From Candidatus Thiodiazotropha sp. (GTDB lineage: Bacteria > Pseudomonadota > Gammaproteobacteria > Chromatiales > Chromatiaceae), in contig JAIVEQ010000030.1 of NCBI GenBank assembly GCA_023838465.1, positions 1-53,494 of the forward strand: a stretch of DNA of 53,494 bases. The letters run 5' to 3'. Shown here piece after piece: positions 41,165 through 49,880 of this stretch; the stretch's first letter is position 1; the number at the start of each line of letters is the position of its first letter. The notes beneath the pieces were generated by a model that saw only the letters and a list, made by a program, of their open reading frames with translations, had not been told where the DNA came from and did no database searches. A program made the translations under genes and the position numbers.

Positions 41165-42511
41165 CTATCCTACCTGACTATGAAGAGAAGATTCCGGCCA
41201 CACAATACGCTCCCATAACTTTCTCAAACGTTCACCCTTAGATGGGTTTAGCCATCCTACATAAGCGATTCTACCTGCCAAGTGGGATTTGTAGTCATGA
41301 TGACCCTCTCTGTTTTGACTGTCAGGTCCAAAGTGAATGCAGTTAAAAAGCGTTGCTTTCAACAGGTCGAACTCCTTACGGGGTGGATTCGGCCTTTCGT
41401 TTAACACAATACCGGCAAGTCGTTGGCATTGGGATCGAGTCTGCAAACGGGTCTTACGATGATTAATCATGAAGCCTTCATCCATGGCAATCGCCCCGAC
41501 TAATCCTTGTAGAAAAGATGCCGAGTGCATTAATTTAGCCGAGCCGGAAAAGGCCAGGTCATCAGCATAGCGTGTATATTCTAGGCCAAAGCGTTCGGCC
41601 GCACCCTTTAGGCGGCAGTCGAGCCGCCATGCACAGAGATTGGCGATGGCGGGTGAAGTGGGTGCTCCTTGAGGGAGGTGTTTAAACTGCAACTGTTTTT
41701 TCTTATCCCACGAAAGGGATTGATAGGGGATGCCGGCAAGTGACGGAGAAATGGCATGGGTACAGAGCCCTTGCATCAGTTTCGCAACAACCCGTGGATA
41801 ACCCAGGCGTTGAAACAGCGCGGTAATGCGGGGTGTTGGTACCGAGTGAAAAAAATCTTTTAAATCCATGCGCATGACAACTTCCTTCCCCACGTGAGAC
41901 GCTACAAAGGTCTTACAGGAGCGATGCCGTCTGAAGCCGTGTGCACAGGGATGGGGCGGTACACGATTCAATAATTCACTCAAGAGCTGTCGCTGAATCG
42001 CTTTTAACCGGGATTTTGGTATTTCGATTAACCGATTTGAACCGGACGGTTTCATCTGCTGATTGTATCGATAGTGATGGAGCTTTGGTTCAACAACTTT
42101 ATGCTGCCGTCCTTCGATATCTGCAAACCAAGCCAATTCGTAGTCGAGAAGGCTTAGCCACTGTTGGAGATCCTTCCAGGTCGCAAGTTGTGGTAGAGGG
42201 AAGGTGGTCATGTTATCAGGCAGAGATCCCATGACGGGTGGATCGAGTAATATCCTGGGTCCTGGCTTTCCCTTGATCGCTTCAAGGGCCAGCCGAATCT
42301 GTTCGTCATCGCGTAGAAAAGAGATGAGTTGTAATCTGCTGGGAGGTGAATTTTCGTCGAAATAAAAAAGTAGACGTGCTACCAGTCGTTTTGGGTCAGG
42401 GAGGTTGTCAAGCAGAGATCGGGAGAGGCGACTCTGCAAGGCCTCTTTGTCCCAGCTCCCGGTGATAAGTGAGTCAGCCAGTCGCTGGATATAGATCTTG
42501 AAACTGGCCAA
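41165..42511 (-). CDS. Retron-type reverse transcriptase with N-terminal extension
   Basis: A 448-residue RT. The catalytic motifs are 'MRMDLKDFFHSVP' (Asp216), 'HLPQGAPTSPAIANL' (about 278-292), 'YTRYADDLAFSGS' (YADD at 315-318) and 'RLAGIVLNERPNPPRKEFDL'. The last occupies the place of the retron VTG motif (here LAG). 'PCAHGFRRHRSCKTFVASHV' is RT motif 1-2. Some 150 residues precede the RT core, as in myxobacterial Mx162-type retron RTs; I recognise no named domain in them. Sixty bases upstream on the same strand is a classical msr-msd RNA. No separate effector gene is visible. Confidence 0.88.
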   Translation of the reverse strand: MASFKIYIQRLADSLITGSWDKEALQSRLSRSLLDNLPDPKRLVARLLFYFDENSPPSRLQLISFLRDDEQIRLALEAIKGKPGPRILLDPPVMGSLPDNMTTFPLPQLATWKDLQQWLSLLDYELAWFADIEGRQHKVVEPKLHHYRYNQQMKPSGSNRLIEIPKSRLKAIQRQLLSELLNRVPPHPCAHGFRRHRSCKTFVASHVGKEVVMRMDLKDFFHSVPTPRITALFQRLGYPRVVAKLMQGLCTHAISPSLAGIPYQSLSWDKKKQLQFKHLPQGAPTSPAIANLCAWRLDCRLKGAAERFGLEYTRYADDLAFSGSAKLMHSASFLQGLVGAIAMDEGFMINHRKTRLQTRSQCQRLAGIVLNERPNPPRKEFDLLKATLFNCIHFGPDSQNREGHHDYKSHLAGRIAYVGWLNPSKGERLRKLWERIVWPESSLHSQVG

Positions 42512-42571
42512 TCCTTTTCCTCTTTTTTCCTGATAGGAACCTTGTCTAGTTGACTAATCAACCTATTCGTA

Positions 42572-42712
42572 AGGTCGATGAAAGTGTGCGACCGGCCTCC
42601 GACCTATCTCGTATGGCCGGTACGTAACTGCGTACAGCGCAGCGACGTACCGGCAATGGAATGGTTAATCTAAGACTCATCCCCGGGGTTTCCCCGGAGA
42701 GTTCATCGACCT
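42572..42712 (-). ncRNA. Retron msr-msd RNA
   Basis: Read on the minus strand, the unit starts with a1 AGGTCGATGAA (42712-42702) and ends with its exact complement a2 TTCATCGACCT (42582-42572). Between them is a short msr-type hairpin CCGGGG-AAA-CCCCGG (42697-42683). A longer msd-type hairpin follows, with a perfect 10-bp outer stem GCCGGTACGT/ACGTACCGGC and an inner CTGCG/CGCAG stem (42654-42616). This order and spacing, 60 bases before the RT start, is the standard retron layout. The priming guanosine cannot be fixed with certainty; the sequence after a1 is CTCTCC. The unit shares the 399-base divergent gap with the leader of the GAPDH gene. Confidence 0.75.
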
Positions 42713-42910
42713 GCATAAAGCTGAATCGAGGAACTGCTCGGAGTACCGGTCGCAGGATCATGTTGAAAACAATGATGGCTGAAGTCAAGCTGCGTCAGTT
42801 TGGAGATGCTGATTTTCATTGGATATTCATATACAGATTGCAGAATGGGGGGGGCGAGGCATATATTGGGATCTCTGTCGAAACAGTATCACCAGACAAG
42901 GGGCATTCAT

Positions 42911-43912
42911 TTGAAAACGCGTATTGGGATAAATGGTTTTGGCCGCATGGGGCGTCTTGCGCTCCGCGCCGGTTGGCATGATGAATCATTGGCGTTTGTA
43001 CAGGTTAACGAGATTGCAGGTGATGTCACCTGTTCTGCGCATCTGTTGCAGTTCGATTCGGTGCACGGTACCTGGGGTGTCGCTTGTGATTCGGATGAGA
43101 AAAACATCCTGGTGGCCGGCACACAGCTGGCCTATAGTTCAAACGCAGATATTGGCAGTACCGATTGGTCAGGCTGCGATATTGTTATCGAGGCTACAGG
43201 GAAACACCATAAGAAACCGGAGCTTCTGCAGGCCTATTTCGATCAGGGTGTGAAAAAGGTGATCGTTGCAGCACCGACCGAGGGGGCGCTGAATATCGTT
43301 TACGGTATCAACGATCATCTCTACAACCCAGACACGCACCACTTGATCACAGCCGCATCCTGCACCACCAACTGTCTTGCCCCGGTGGTGAAGGTCATGC
43401 ATGAAAAGATCGGTATCCTGCAAGGTTGTATGACCACCATTCACGATATAACCAATACTCAGATTATCGTCGATAAAGGGCATAAGGATCTACGTAGGGC
43501 TCGTGCCTGCGGTCAGTCACTGATCCCCACAACTACCGGTTCAGCAAAGGCGATTACCAAAATTTTCCCTGAGTTGGAGGGTAAGTTGAACGGACATGCT
43601 GTTCGGGTGCCATTACTGAATGGTTCTTTGACTGACTTTGTCTTTCAAGCAGCTCGGAATGTGACGGTAGAAGAGATCAATGGCTATTTCAAAGAGGCGG
43701 CTGAAGGTGAACTGAAAGGCATCTTGGGTTACGAAGAGAGGCCGCTGGTTTCTGTGGATTATGTCAATGAATCACGCTCATCGGTTATCGATGCCTTGTC
43801 GACCATGGTTGTCGATGGTTCATTGGTCAAACTTTATGCCTGGTATGACAATGAGTGGGGTTATGTAAACCGATTGGTCGATCTGACTCATAAGGTGTCG
43901 GCCAGCCTGTAA
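42911..43912 (+). CDS. ArsJ-associated glyceraldehyde-3-phosphate dehydrogenase
   Basis: A 333-residue GAPDH. It begins '[20 protein letters not shown]' (NAD-binding), has the catalytic '[20 protein letters not shown]', the conserved '[14 protein letters not shown]' and the C-terminal '[17 protein letters not shown]'. The start is TTG 42911 with AAGGGG upstream; the ORF extends to 42800 but the added residues are not GAPDH-like. Its stop overlaps the next ATG (TAATG). In this pairing GAPDH is known to form 1-arseno-3-phosphoglycerate from arsenate and glyceraldehyde-3-phosphate for export by ArsJ. No arsR or arsC is next to it. Confidence 0.9.
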   Translation: MKTRIGINGFGRMGRLALRAGWHDESLAFVQVNEIAGDVTCSAHLLQFDSVHGTWGVACDSDEKNILVAGTQLAYSSNADIGSTDWSGCDIVIEATGKHHKKPELLQAYFDQGVKKVIVAAPTEGALNIVYGINDHLYNPDTHHLITAASCTTNCLAPVVKVMHEKIGILQGCMTTIHDITNTQIIVDKGHKDLRRARACGQSLIPTTTGSAKAITKIFPELEGKLNGHAVRVPLLNGSLTDFVFQAARNVTVEEINGYFKEAAEGELKGILGYEERPLVSVDYVNESRSSVIDALSTMVVDGSLVKLYAWYDNEWGYVNRLVDLTHKVSASL

Positions 43913-45129
43913 TGGATCAGGGTTTACGCAACTATATGGTTGTCACTGGCGGTTATTGGGCGTTCACCATAACCGACGGCGCCATTCGAATGCTGGTGGT
44001 ACTCTACTTCCACCTGCTTGGCTATTCCCCCTTTGAAGTGGCGATGCTGTTTCTCTTTTATGAGTTTTTCGGCATCGTAACCAATTTGGTCGGTGGCTGG
44101 CTTGGTGCACGCATAGGCCTCAACCTGACCATGCATATCGGCATGGGGTTGCAGGTAGTGGCCCTCTCGGCATTGACCGTCCCCGATCTATGGCTCTCCG
44201 TACCCTATGTCATGTTTGCCCAGGCCCTGTCTGGTATCGCCAAGGATCTGAATAAGATGTCGGCAAAGGCATCGGTCAAGACCATGGTCAGCGAGGGGGG
44301 AGAGTCCAAGCTCTTTAAATGGGTGGCGGTGTTAACCGGATCCAAGAATGCACTCAAGGGTGGCGGCTACTTTATCGGTGCTCTACTACTGGAGTTGATC
44401 GGTTTCCGCGGAGCCCTGGCAGTGTTGGCTGTGATGCTGCTACTGGTGTTAATTGTCACTGCACTCCTGCTCCCGTCTGGGCTGGGCAAAATGAAGTCCA
44501 AACCAAAATTCAGTGAGGTCTTCTCTCGGGTTGCTGCCATCAACTGGCTCTCTGCAGCGCGTTTCTTTTTGTTCGGTTCCCGGGATGTCTGGTTTGTGGT
44601 GGGGCTGCCGGTCTTTCTCTATGAAGTGCTCGGCTGGACCTTCACCCAGGTTGGCGGATTTCTTGCGCTTTGGATCATCGGTTACGGTTTCGTCCAGGCA
44701 AGTGTACCCAAATTGGTTCGGCGTACCCATCACGGAAGGGGGCCAGGCGGAAGTACGGCACGCCTTTGGGCTTTCCTGCTTGCTCTGTTTCCTGCAGCTA
44801 TTGCGATCGGGTTGCAGTTGGGATGGCCGGCTGATCGGGTGCTGGTGATTGGCTTGATCCTGTTTGGTATCGTGTTTGCTATTAATTCCGCCGTTCACTC
44901 CTATCTGATACTGGCTTACTCGGATCATGAAAAGGTCGCCATGAATGTGGGCTTCTACTACATGGCCAATGCGGGTGGGCGGTTGATCGGTACCATACTC
45001 TCAGGATTGATCTACCAGTTCTATGGTCTGGCAGGTTGTCTCTGGTGGTCAGCGGGTTTTGTTCTCCTGGCAGCTGTTCTCTCCTTTGGTTTACCGGAAC
45101 TGCAAAAAGAGGCGGTAGCAGAGGAGTAG
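43912..45129 (+). CDS. arsJ: Organoarsenical efflux transporter ArsJ (MFS)
   Basis: A 405-residue 12-helix MFS protein. It has 'GYWAFTITDGAIRMLVVLYF', 'ALSGIAKDLNKMSAKASVKT' and 'FFLFGSRDVWFVVGLPVFLY', the wording I associate with ArsJ. One-base overlap with the GAPDH gene shows translational coupling. It would extrude 1-arseno-3-phosphoglycerate, which then breaks down outside to arsenate. It ends 12 bases from convergent lutC. Confidence 0.9.
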   Translation: MDQGLRNYMVVTGGYWAFTITDGAIRMLVVLYFHLLGYSPFEVAMLFLFYEFFGIVTNLVGGWLGARIGLNLTMHIGMGLQVVALSALTVPDLWLSVPYVMFAQALSGIAKDLNKMSAKASVKTMVSEGGESKLFKWVAVLTGSKNALKGGGYFIGALLLELIGFRGALAVLAVMLLLVLIVTALLLPSGLGKMKSKPKFSEVFSRVAAINWLSAARFFLFGSRDVWFVVGLPVFLYEVLGWTFTQVGGFLALWIIGYGFVQASVPKLVRRTHHGRGPGGSTARLWAFLLALFPAAIAIGLQLGWPADRVLVIGLILFGIVFAINSAVHSYLILAYSDHEKVAMNVGFYYMANAGGRLIGTILSGLIYQFYGLAGCLWWSAGFVLLAAVLSFGLPELQKEAVAEE

Positions 45130-45141
45130 TGTTAACAGGCC

Positions 45142-45798
45142 CTAGGTTAATACAATCACGATCAGATCAGTCGGGCCATGCACACCATAGGCCAGGGTCT
45201 GTTCGATATCAGCCGACTTGGAAGGTCCAGAGATCAGCAGTGCATTGGTGGGCATGTCTTGTTGCCACTGCTCATGCTCAACAACTTCGGCAAAGGTGTT
45301 ATAGAGCTTATTGGCATCCAGCACAACGAAATGGACTGGAGGAACCAGTGACCAGCTGCGAGGCTCATGTTCAGTTGGCCATAAAACCAGACTGCCAGTC
45401 TCTGCAATAGCAGCTCTGGAAGAGGTGACTGCTGCATCGATGTGAAAAAAGAGCGACTCCTTCCATTCACTGATTGGTCCCTCATTGTTTACCAATACAG
45501 GTTGTTCAGTGTTATCCCAGCTATCCTCGATCATTTTCCCCAGTGGCCCCTTTTTTGCGTAGAGCAGGTTATTCAGCTGCTTTTTTTTAGCCAGGCTCTT
45601 AAGGGTGTCTGTCCAGTGATCAGGATGAGCCAGATGCACTTCGGCACGCACTGATTCAAGTATCGATTTAAATTGCTCAATGCGTTCCTTTATAGGCCAT
45701 TCGGGTGTTTCCACTGATACCGGTTTATCTGAATTATCAAAGCTGGGTTGGCTGTTCTGCAAGCGTTGCAGAATGGCATCACGGGCGTTATTTGTCAT
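45142..45798 (-). CDS. lutC: Lactate utilization protein C (LutC/YkgG family)
   Basis: A 218-residue member of the LUD domain family. The ending 'DLIVIVLT' and segments 'AAIAETGSLVLWPTEHEPRS', 'SLVPPVHFVVLDANKLY' and 'LISGPSKSADIEQTLAYGVH' are diagnostic. I set the start at ATG 45798, overlapping lutB by 11 bases; the frame upstream to 46236 is a shadow of lutB. With LutA and LutB it forms an iron-sulfur L-lactate oxidase. Confidence 0.88.
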   Translation of the reverse strand: MTNNARDAILQRLQNSQPSFDNSDKPVSVETPEWPIKERIEQFKSILESVRAEVHLAHPDHWTDTLKSLAKKKQLNNLLYAKKGPLGKMIEDSWDNTEQPVLVNNEGPISEWKESLFFHIDAAVTSSRAAIAETGSLVLWPTEHEPRSWSLVPPVHFVVLDANKLYNTFAEVVEHEQWQQDMPTNALLISGPSKSADIEQTLAYGVHGPTDLIVIVLT

Positions 45799-47206
45799 TA
45801 AAACCCTCCTTGAGTGCCAGTTCATGTAGAGTTTTCGGTGCAATATGTGGAGCCTTGCGAACTTGTGTCCAGGGTCCGATTCGTTGCGGTAACAGTTTTC
45901 GTAGCCGGGTGATGATGTACATTGCCAGTCGATAGAGTCGGGGTTGTGAATGGACCCAGCTCCAACCTTTCCAGGTCCCTGCTTCCATGACTGTGCGGCC
46001 ACTACTTTGCCCAAGGGTGGCGCCTGCATGATCGTTGCGGGTACGTTCATAGCGTAACCGGTTAAGCAGTTTGGGGATCGGGATGTGTACCGGGCAGACC
46101 TCGGCACAGGCGCCACAGAGGGTAGAAGCAGTTGGTAGATCACCCAGTTTATCGAGCCCGGCTTTCTGCGGCTCGAGAATCGAGCCGATCGGGCCGGGAA
46201 TGGTCGAGCCATAAGCGTGTCCACCGATACGCGCATAGACCGGGCAGTGGTTCATGCAAGCACCGCAACGGATGCAGCGTAGGGTGGTGATCAGTTCATC
46301 ATCTTCATAGATCCGCGAGCGGCCGTTATCCAGTAACACCAGGTGTATCTCTTCAGGTCCGTCTTTTTCACCCAGTTTGCGGGGTGAGGTGATCATGTTG
46401 AAATAGGTTGTTATGGTCTGCCCCGTGGCTGATCGGCAGAGCAGTTTGAGCAGGGGTGGAATATGTTCCAGTTTCTCGACCACTTTTTCGATGCCGGTTA
46501 CCGCGATATGTACAGGTGGCACGGTTGTACACATACGACCGTTGCCCTCATTTTCCACCAGACAGAGGGTGCCGGTTTCTGCAACTGCGAAGTTGACCCC
46601 GGAGAGTCCTACCCGGGCCGCGTAGAATTTTTTACGCAGTATCTCACGGGCGTTTCGTGTCAATCTGTCCACGTCATCGCTGTAGGGAATGTCAGGAAAC
46701 TTTTCATTGAACAGATGGGCAATCTGCTGACGACTTTTGTGGATAGCCGGGGCGACAATGTGAGAAGGAGGCTCGCCGGCAAGTTGCAGGATATATTCGC
46801 CCAAGTCAGATTCAATACACTCGATCCCATGCTGTTCAAGAAACTGGTTCAGTTCCATCTCCTCAGAAACCATTGATTTACCCTTGATCAGTAAATCAGC
46901 CTGATGGTTCTGCATGATCGTGAGGACAATGTTGTTGGCATCCTCGATACTTTCTGCCCAATGCACTTGAATGCCGTTTTTATGACAATTCATTTCCAGC
47001 TGTTCGAGTAGTTCAGGCAGCTTTGACAGGGAATTTGCACGAATTTGTGCACCATGAAGGCGAAGGATTTCCAATGCCTCAGTATCGGGGAATGCTGCTT
47101 TCCGTTTTGCCATCAGTCCATCCATGGCTGAACGAAAGCTGGCCTTGATCTGGCCGTTCGCTAAGGCATGTTCAACCCGGGTATGAAACTCAGCGCTCTG
47201 TTGCAT
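45788..47206 (-). CDS. lutB: Lactate utilization iron-sulfur protein B
   Basis: A 472-residue protein from Met 47206 (MQQSAEFHTRVEHALANGQI). It has the LUD domain ('SKSMVSEEM'-like 'GKSMVSEEMELNQFLEQHGI', 'FAVAETGTLCLVENEGNGRM'). Two [4Fe-4S] motifs follow, 'CIRCGACMNHCPVYARIGGH' and 'CGACAEVCPVHIPIPKLLNR'. The frame is open to 47281, but those extra residues overlap lutA and are not family-like. It overlaps lutA by 17 bases and lutC by 11. Its role is L-lactate oxidation to pyruvate with electrons to the respiratory chain. Confidence 0.9.
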   Translation of the reverse strand: MQQSAEFHTRVEHALANGQIKASFRSAMDGLMAKRKAAFPDTEALEILRLHGAQIRANSLSKLPELLEQLEMNCHKNGIQVHWAESIEDANNIVLTIMQNHQADLLIKGKSMVSEEMELNQFLEQHGIECIESDLGEYILQLAGEPPSHIVAPAIHKSRQQIAHLFNEKFPDIPYSDDVDRLTRNAREILRKKFYAARVGLSGVNFAVAETGTLCLVENEGNGRMCTTVPPVHIAVTGIEKVVEKLEHIPPLLKLLCRSATGQTITTYFNMITSPRKLGEKDGPEEIHLVLLDNGRSRIYEDDELITTLRCIRCGACMNHCPVYARIGGHAYGSTIPGPIGSILEPQKAGLDKLGDLPTASTLCGACAEVCPVHIPIPKLLNRLRYERTRNDHAGATLGQSSGRTVMEAGTWKGWSWVHSQPRLYRLAMYIITRLRKLLPQRIGPWTQVRKAPHIAPKTLHELALKEGFNDK

Positions 47207-47957
47207 GGGTGCGTTCCCAAATGAAACTGGCGATATGGTGACTGTCGATTTGCTTCTCTTGGTATTCGAGATGTCCCGCAATATTCATCAGACAGCCGCA
47301 ATCGCCGCTGATCAAGGTATCCGCACCGGTAGCAGTGATGGCATTGGCTTTTTCACTGACCATCTCAGCGGATATCGCAGGGTGCTTGACGGCAAAGGTG
47401 CCACCGAAACCACAGCACTCCTCCTTACGTGACTGTTCCAGAATCTCCACATTCGATAACTGTTTGAGTAGTGCTTCATGTTCGGTGGCGACGCCCATTT
47501 CCCTTCTTGCAGCACAGGAGGTGTGTAGGGCAACCTTGACGGGGGAGCCCAAATCCTCAAGTGTTATTTTTAGGACATGCACTAGAAACTCAGTGAGTTC
47601 AAAAATGCGGCCAGCCAGTGTGTTTGCACGTAACTCATCAGTATTCCCCTTGAACATCTCCGGGTATTGGTGACGCATCATGCCGGCACAGGAACCCGAT
47701 GGTACAACGATCGGGTAGTCCTCATTGAAGCAGTCCAGTTGACGCCGTGCCACGCGAATCGCTTCGACGCGGTAACCGCTGTTCCAGGCAGGCTGTCCAC
47801 AACATGTCTGATCCTGGGGAAAGACCACCTCAACGCCTTCCCTTTGGATCAGTTGCATACCGGCAAGTCCCGCTTCCGGGTAAAGCAGATCCATTAGACA
47901 GGTTCCGAAATAGTAGACCTTCTCGGGTTTTTCCGGATAACGCTTTTCCTCGGTCAT
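47190..47957 (-). CDS. lutA: Lactate utilization protein A (CCG-domain iron-sulfur protein)
   Basis: A 255-residue protein with two CCG cysteine-rich domains. The N-terminal half has 'YYFGTCLMDLLYPEAG' and 'FPQDQTCCGQPAWNSGY'. The C-terminal half has 'TSCAARREMGVATE', 'EECCGFGGTFAVKHPAIS' and 'SGDCGCLMNIAGHLEY'. This is the LutA/GlcF-like arrangement. It heads the lutABC operon; a promoter must lie in 47958-48060. Confidence 0.9.
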   Translation of the reverse strand: MTEEKRYPEKPEKVYYFGTCLMDLLYPEAGLAGMQLIQREGVEVVFPQDQTCCGQPAWNSGYRVEAIRVARRQLDCFNEDYPIVVPSGSCAGMMRHQYPEMFKGNTDELRANTLAGRIFELTEFLVHVLKITLEDLGSPVKVALHTSCAARREMGVATEHEALLKQLSNVEILEQSRKEECCGFGGTFAVKHPAISAEMVSEKANAITATGADTLISGDCGCLMNIAGHLEYQEKQIDSHHIASFIWERTHATER

Positions 47958-48118
47958 GAAAGCTCCGCTGGGTCGCTAAAGGTTATCAAAGACTTCTAGT
48001 GTAGTTCGCCTATATGCCGAAATATATGAATTATCTGTTTTACAGGACTTTAACAATAAAAAAACAGCGGCAATCATACGTGCTAATAAGCTACCTACTG
48101 ATTAACTAGATATCCAGG

Positions 48119-48141
48119 GTAGGATACGACCCTGCCACACC
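48119..48141 (+). repeat. REP-like repeat (single)
   Basis: GTAGGATACGACCCTGCCAC and then ACC is the same family as the REPs at 18887-19750 and 23524-23574 (consensus GTAGGGTGNGGYCCTGCCNCACC). Here it occurs without an inverted partner, in the 282-base gap between lutA and the MAPEG gene. Confidence 0.5.
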
Positions 48142-48239
48142 TAAAACTGGCCGATTGACAGGGTGTAGAAGGCTAGCCCCGAGGTTTGATTTTCAGCGAT
48201 TACCCAATCGCACCTAAGATAGGCCATCAAATAGATAGT

Positions 48240-48662
48240 TCAGTCGATAACCAGTTGAATCAACAGACGAACCCATATTGTAAAAATCAGTACATAGCCG
48301 ATTAAAAAGGCATTTTTACGACGAATAATATGATTGCTGCCCATATGAATCCAGGCATGTATAAATCGTGAAGTTATATACAACCAAGCAAGGCTGAGAT
48401 ACCAGATATCCACCTTTTGCAGTATCAATATAACCAAAATGGAAAGATAGAAAAGAAAAGGGATCTCAAGCAGGTTGTCGAAGTGCTGGGTTATCTTGAG
48501 TAAGTATTCAGGAGGTTTACCTCCTCGATTGTACTTGAAGTAGGCGATACCCAATGTTTTTTCTCTCACCGCCCTGTAGCGTGCAATAAGCATCGCAATA
48601 CCCACGCTGCCGGTGAGTAAAACAAGGGTAATCATGGGAAATATAATAAGTTGCTGAGTCAT
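48240..48662 (-). CDS. MAPEG-family membrane protein
   Basis: A 140-residue protein with four transmembrane helices in the MAPEG pattern. The first cytoplasmic segment is 'RYRAVREKTLGIAYFKYNRG', then 'QHFDNLLEIPFLFYLSILVI', 'SLAWLYITSRFIHAWIHMGS' and 'RRKNAFLIGYVLIFTIW'. Family members are glutathione-dependent or eicosanoid enzymes in eukaryotes; bacterial substrates are largely unknown. It is divergent from a TetR gene that probably controls it. Confidence 0.85.
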   Translation of the reverse strand: MTQQLIIFPMITLVLLTGSVGIAMLIARYRAVREKTLGIAYFKYNRGGKPPEYLLKITQHFDNLLEIPFLFYLSILVILILQKVDIWYLSLAWLYITSRFIHAWIHMGSNHIIRRKNAFLIGYVLIFTIWVRLLIQLVID

Positions 48663-48725
48663 GATGCTTGATCCTCTTTTTTAACAATGTTCTCTCCATT
48701 TCAAAATGCCAAGAGGCATCGAGGG

Positions 48726-48757
48726 TTGACGAACATATTAGAGATCGTCTAAATATG
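48726..48757. promoter_or_regulatory. Promoter with overlapping palindromic operator
   Basis: TTGACG (48726-48731) and TAAATA (48750-48755) are an acceptable -35/-10 pair with an 18-base spacer pointing to the TetR gene. CATATTAGAGATCGTCTAAATATG (48734-48757, an imperfect palindrome; 24 bases written here as CATATTAGAGAT + CGTCTAAATATG) lies between and over them. A TetR dimer bound there would block both divergent genes. Confidence 0.4.
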
Positions 48758-48797
48758 ATCAAGAACATATATAATAATTTGGATAAACTACAGAACC

Positions 48798-49382
48798 ATG
48801 CCTTACACACTTCAACACAAGAAAGCGAGTCGCCAACGTATTCTAGAGAGTGCAGCCCGTAGTTTTCTGTACCTGGGCTATGAACGCACGGGTATAAATG
48901 AAATTATGCATGACGCGGGTATGACCCGTGGTGCCTTTTATGCACACTTCAACAGCAAGAGTGAACTCTACGACAAGGCATTGACCTATGCTGCCGCCAA
49001 TGGCCGGTTTATGGCCTATCACAAAAACGACAAAGTAGGGTCTGCATGGCTCAAGGGTATGTTAGAGGGTTATCTGAGCCAGGAACATTTCGAAGGAGCA
49101 GAGACACCCTGTCCATTGGCATTCATTGTTACCGATATCGCCAATAGAGAACCAGAGGTTCGTCAGACCTACACTCGAATCTATAAACGGATGAATCGAC
49201 TCATTGCGCACTACACTGAAAACAAATCCGATAAAAATAACGATGAGGTATTTGCTTTGACCGCTTTAATGATTGGAGGTGTCGCCCTGAGCCGGGCAGT
49301 GGATGATCCTGGACTGGCCGACCGGTTACTGGCAAGTTGCAGACAAGCGGCGGTAAGGTTATTGGATGAGGATGGTGAGTGA
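48798..49382 (+). CDS. TetR-family transcriptional regulator
   Basis: A 194-residue TetR regulator. The N-terminal DNA-binding domain is 'SRQRILESAARSFLYLGYER' followed by 'TGINEIMHDAGMTRGAFYAH' and FNSKSELY. The C-terminal domain ('GCPLAFI'-like 'ETPCPLAFIVTDIANREPEV') resembles the redox/alkylation-sensing NemR/AcuR type with a Cys-Pro-Leu motif. It is divergent from the MAPEG gene, its likely target. Confidence 0.88.
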   Translation: MPYTLQHKKASRQRILESAARSFLYLGYERTGINEIMHDAGMTRGAFYAHFNSKSELYDKALTYAAANGRFMAYHKNDKVGSAWLKGMLEGYLSQEHFEGAETPCPLAFIVTDIANREPEVRQTYTRIYKRMNRLIAHYTENKSDKNNDEVFALTALMIGGVALSRAVDDPGLADRLLASCRQAAVRLLDEDGE

Positions 49383-49592
49383 TAGCACCTATTACAATGG
49401 GCTCACTCTCCCTATCAGGTGAAGAGCCCACAATTTAGGTGATATGACGTGCAGACCCTGCTGCAAAGTGAGTCATATGACGTATATTTAACGCCTTGTT
49501 TTGATAAATGATTCTTGTCAATGAGAGAGAAGCACAGAGTTGGTTAGACTGCACACGATTGTTTGCTTTGACAGTGTACGAATGTGTGATTG

Positions 49593-49880
49593 ATGAGAAA
49601 ATCCAACACCTTCCTTGCGTGCGTTTTTCTATTACTGGTTGGCTGTATCGCCACGCTGGTTGATGCCACCCATCGAAAGCATTTGGCTGTTTCAGACGTT
49701 GAGTCCGGCACTGCTCTGGTCCGTCAATTCGGTTTAACGGATTTGGCACTATTTACTGAAGCGAGGTATACCCGTCACCTTAGCCAGTCCGATCTCCATT
49801 CGGCTTTTCAGGATCATCCTGTGGCGTTAGAACACTTTCCCAGCGGTTCACTGCTGCTGCCTCCCCAGAGAATGCAATGA
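49593..49880 (+). CDS. Hypothetical exported protein of the ABC exporter operon
   Basis: A 95-residue protein with an N-terminal hydrophobic segment and a Cys in 'LLLVGCIATLVDATHRKH'. This could be a lipoprotein signal (VGC) or simple membrane anchor. The rest ('LAVSDVESGTALVRQFGLTD' and onward) matches no family I know. Its last bases overlap the permease start (ATGATG). It is presumably a periplasmic accessory of the exporter. The TTG at 49590 directly before ATG 49593 is not needed. Confidence 0.6.
   Translation: MRKSNTFLACVFLLLVGCIATLVDATHRKHLAVSDVESGTALVRQFGLTDLALFTEARYTRHLSQSDLHSAFQDHPVALEHFPSGSLLLPPQRMQ

Noticed and set aside
45799..46236. N-terminal extension of lutC to 364 codons
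   Set aside because: The region is the antiparallel-frame shadow of lutB; the family start fits ATG 45798.
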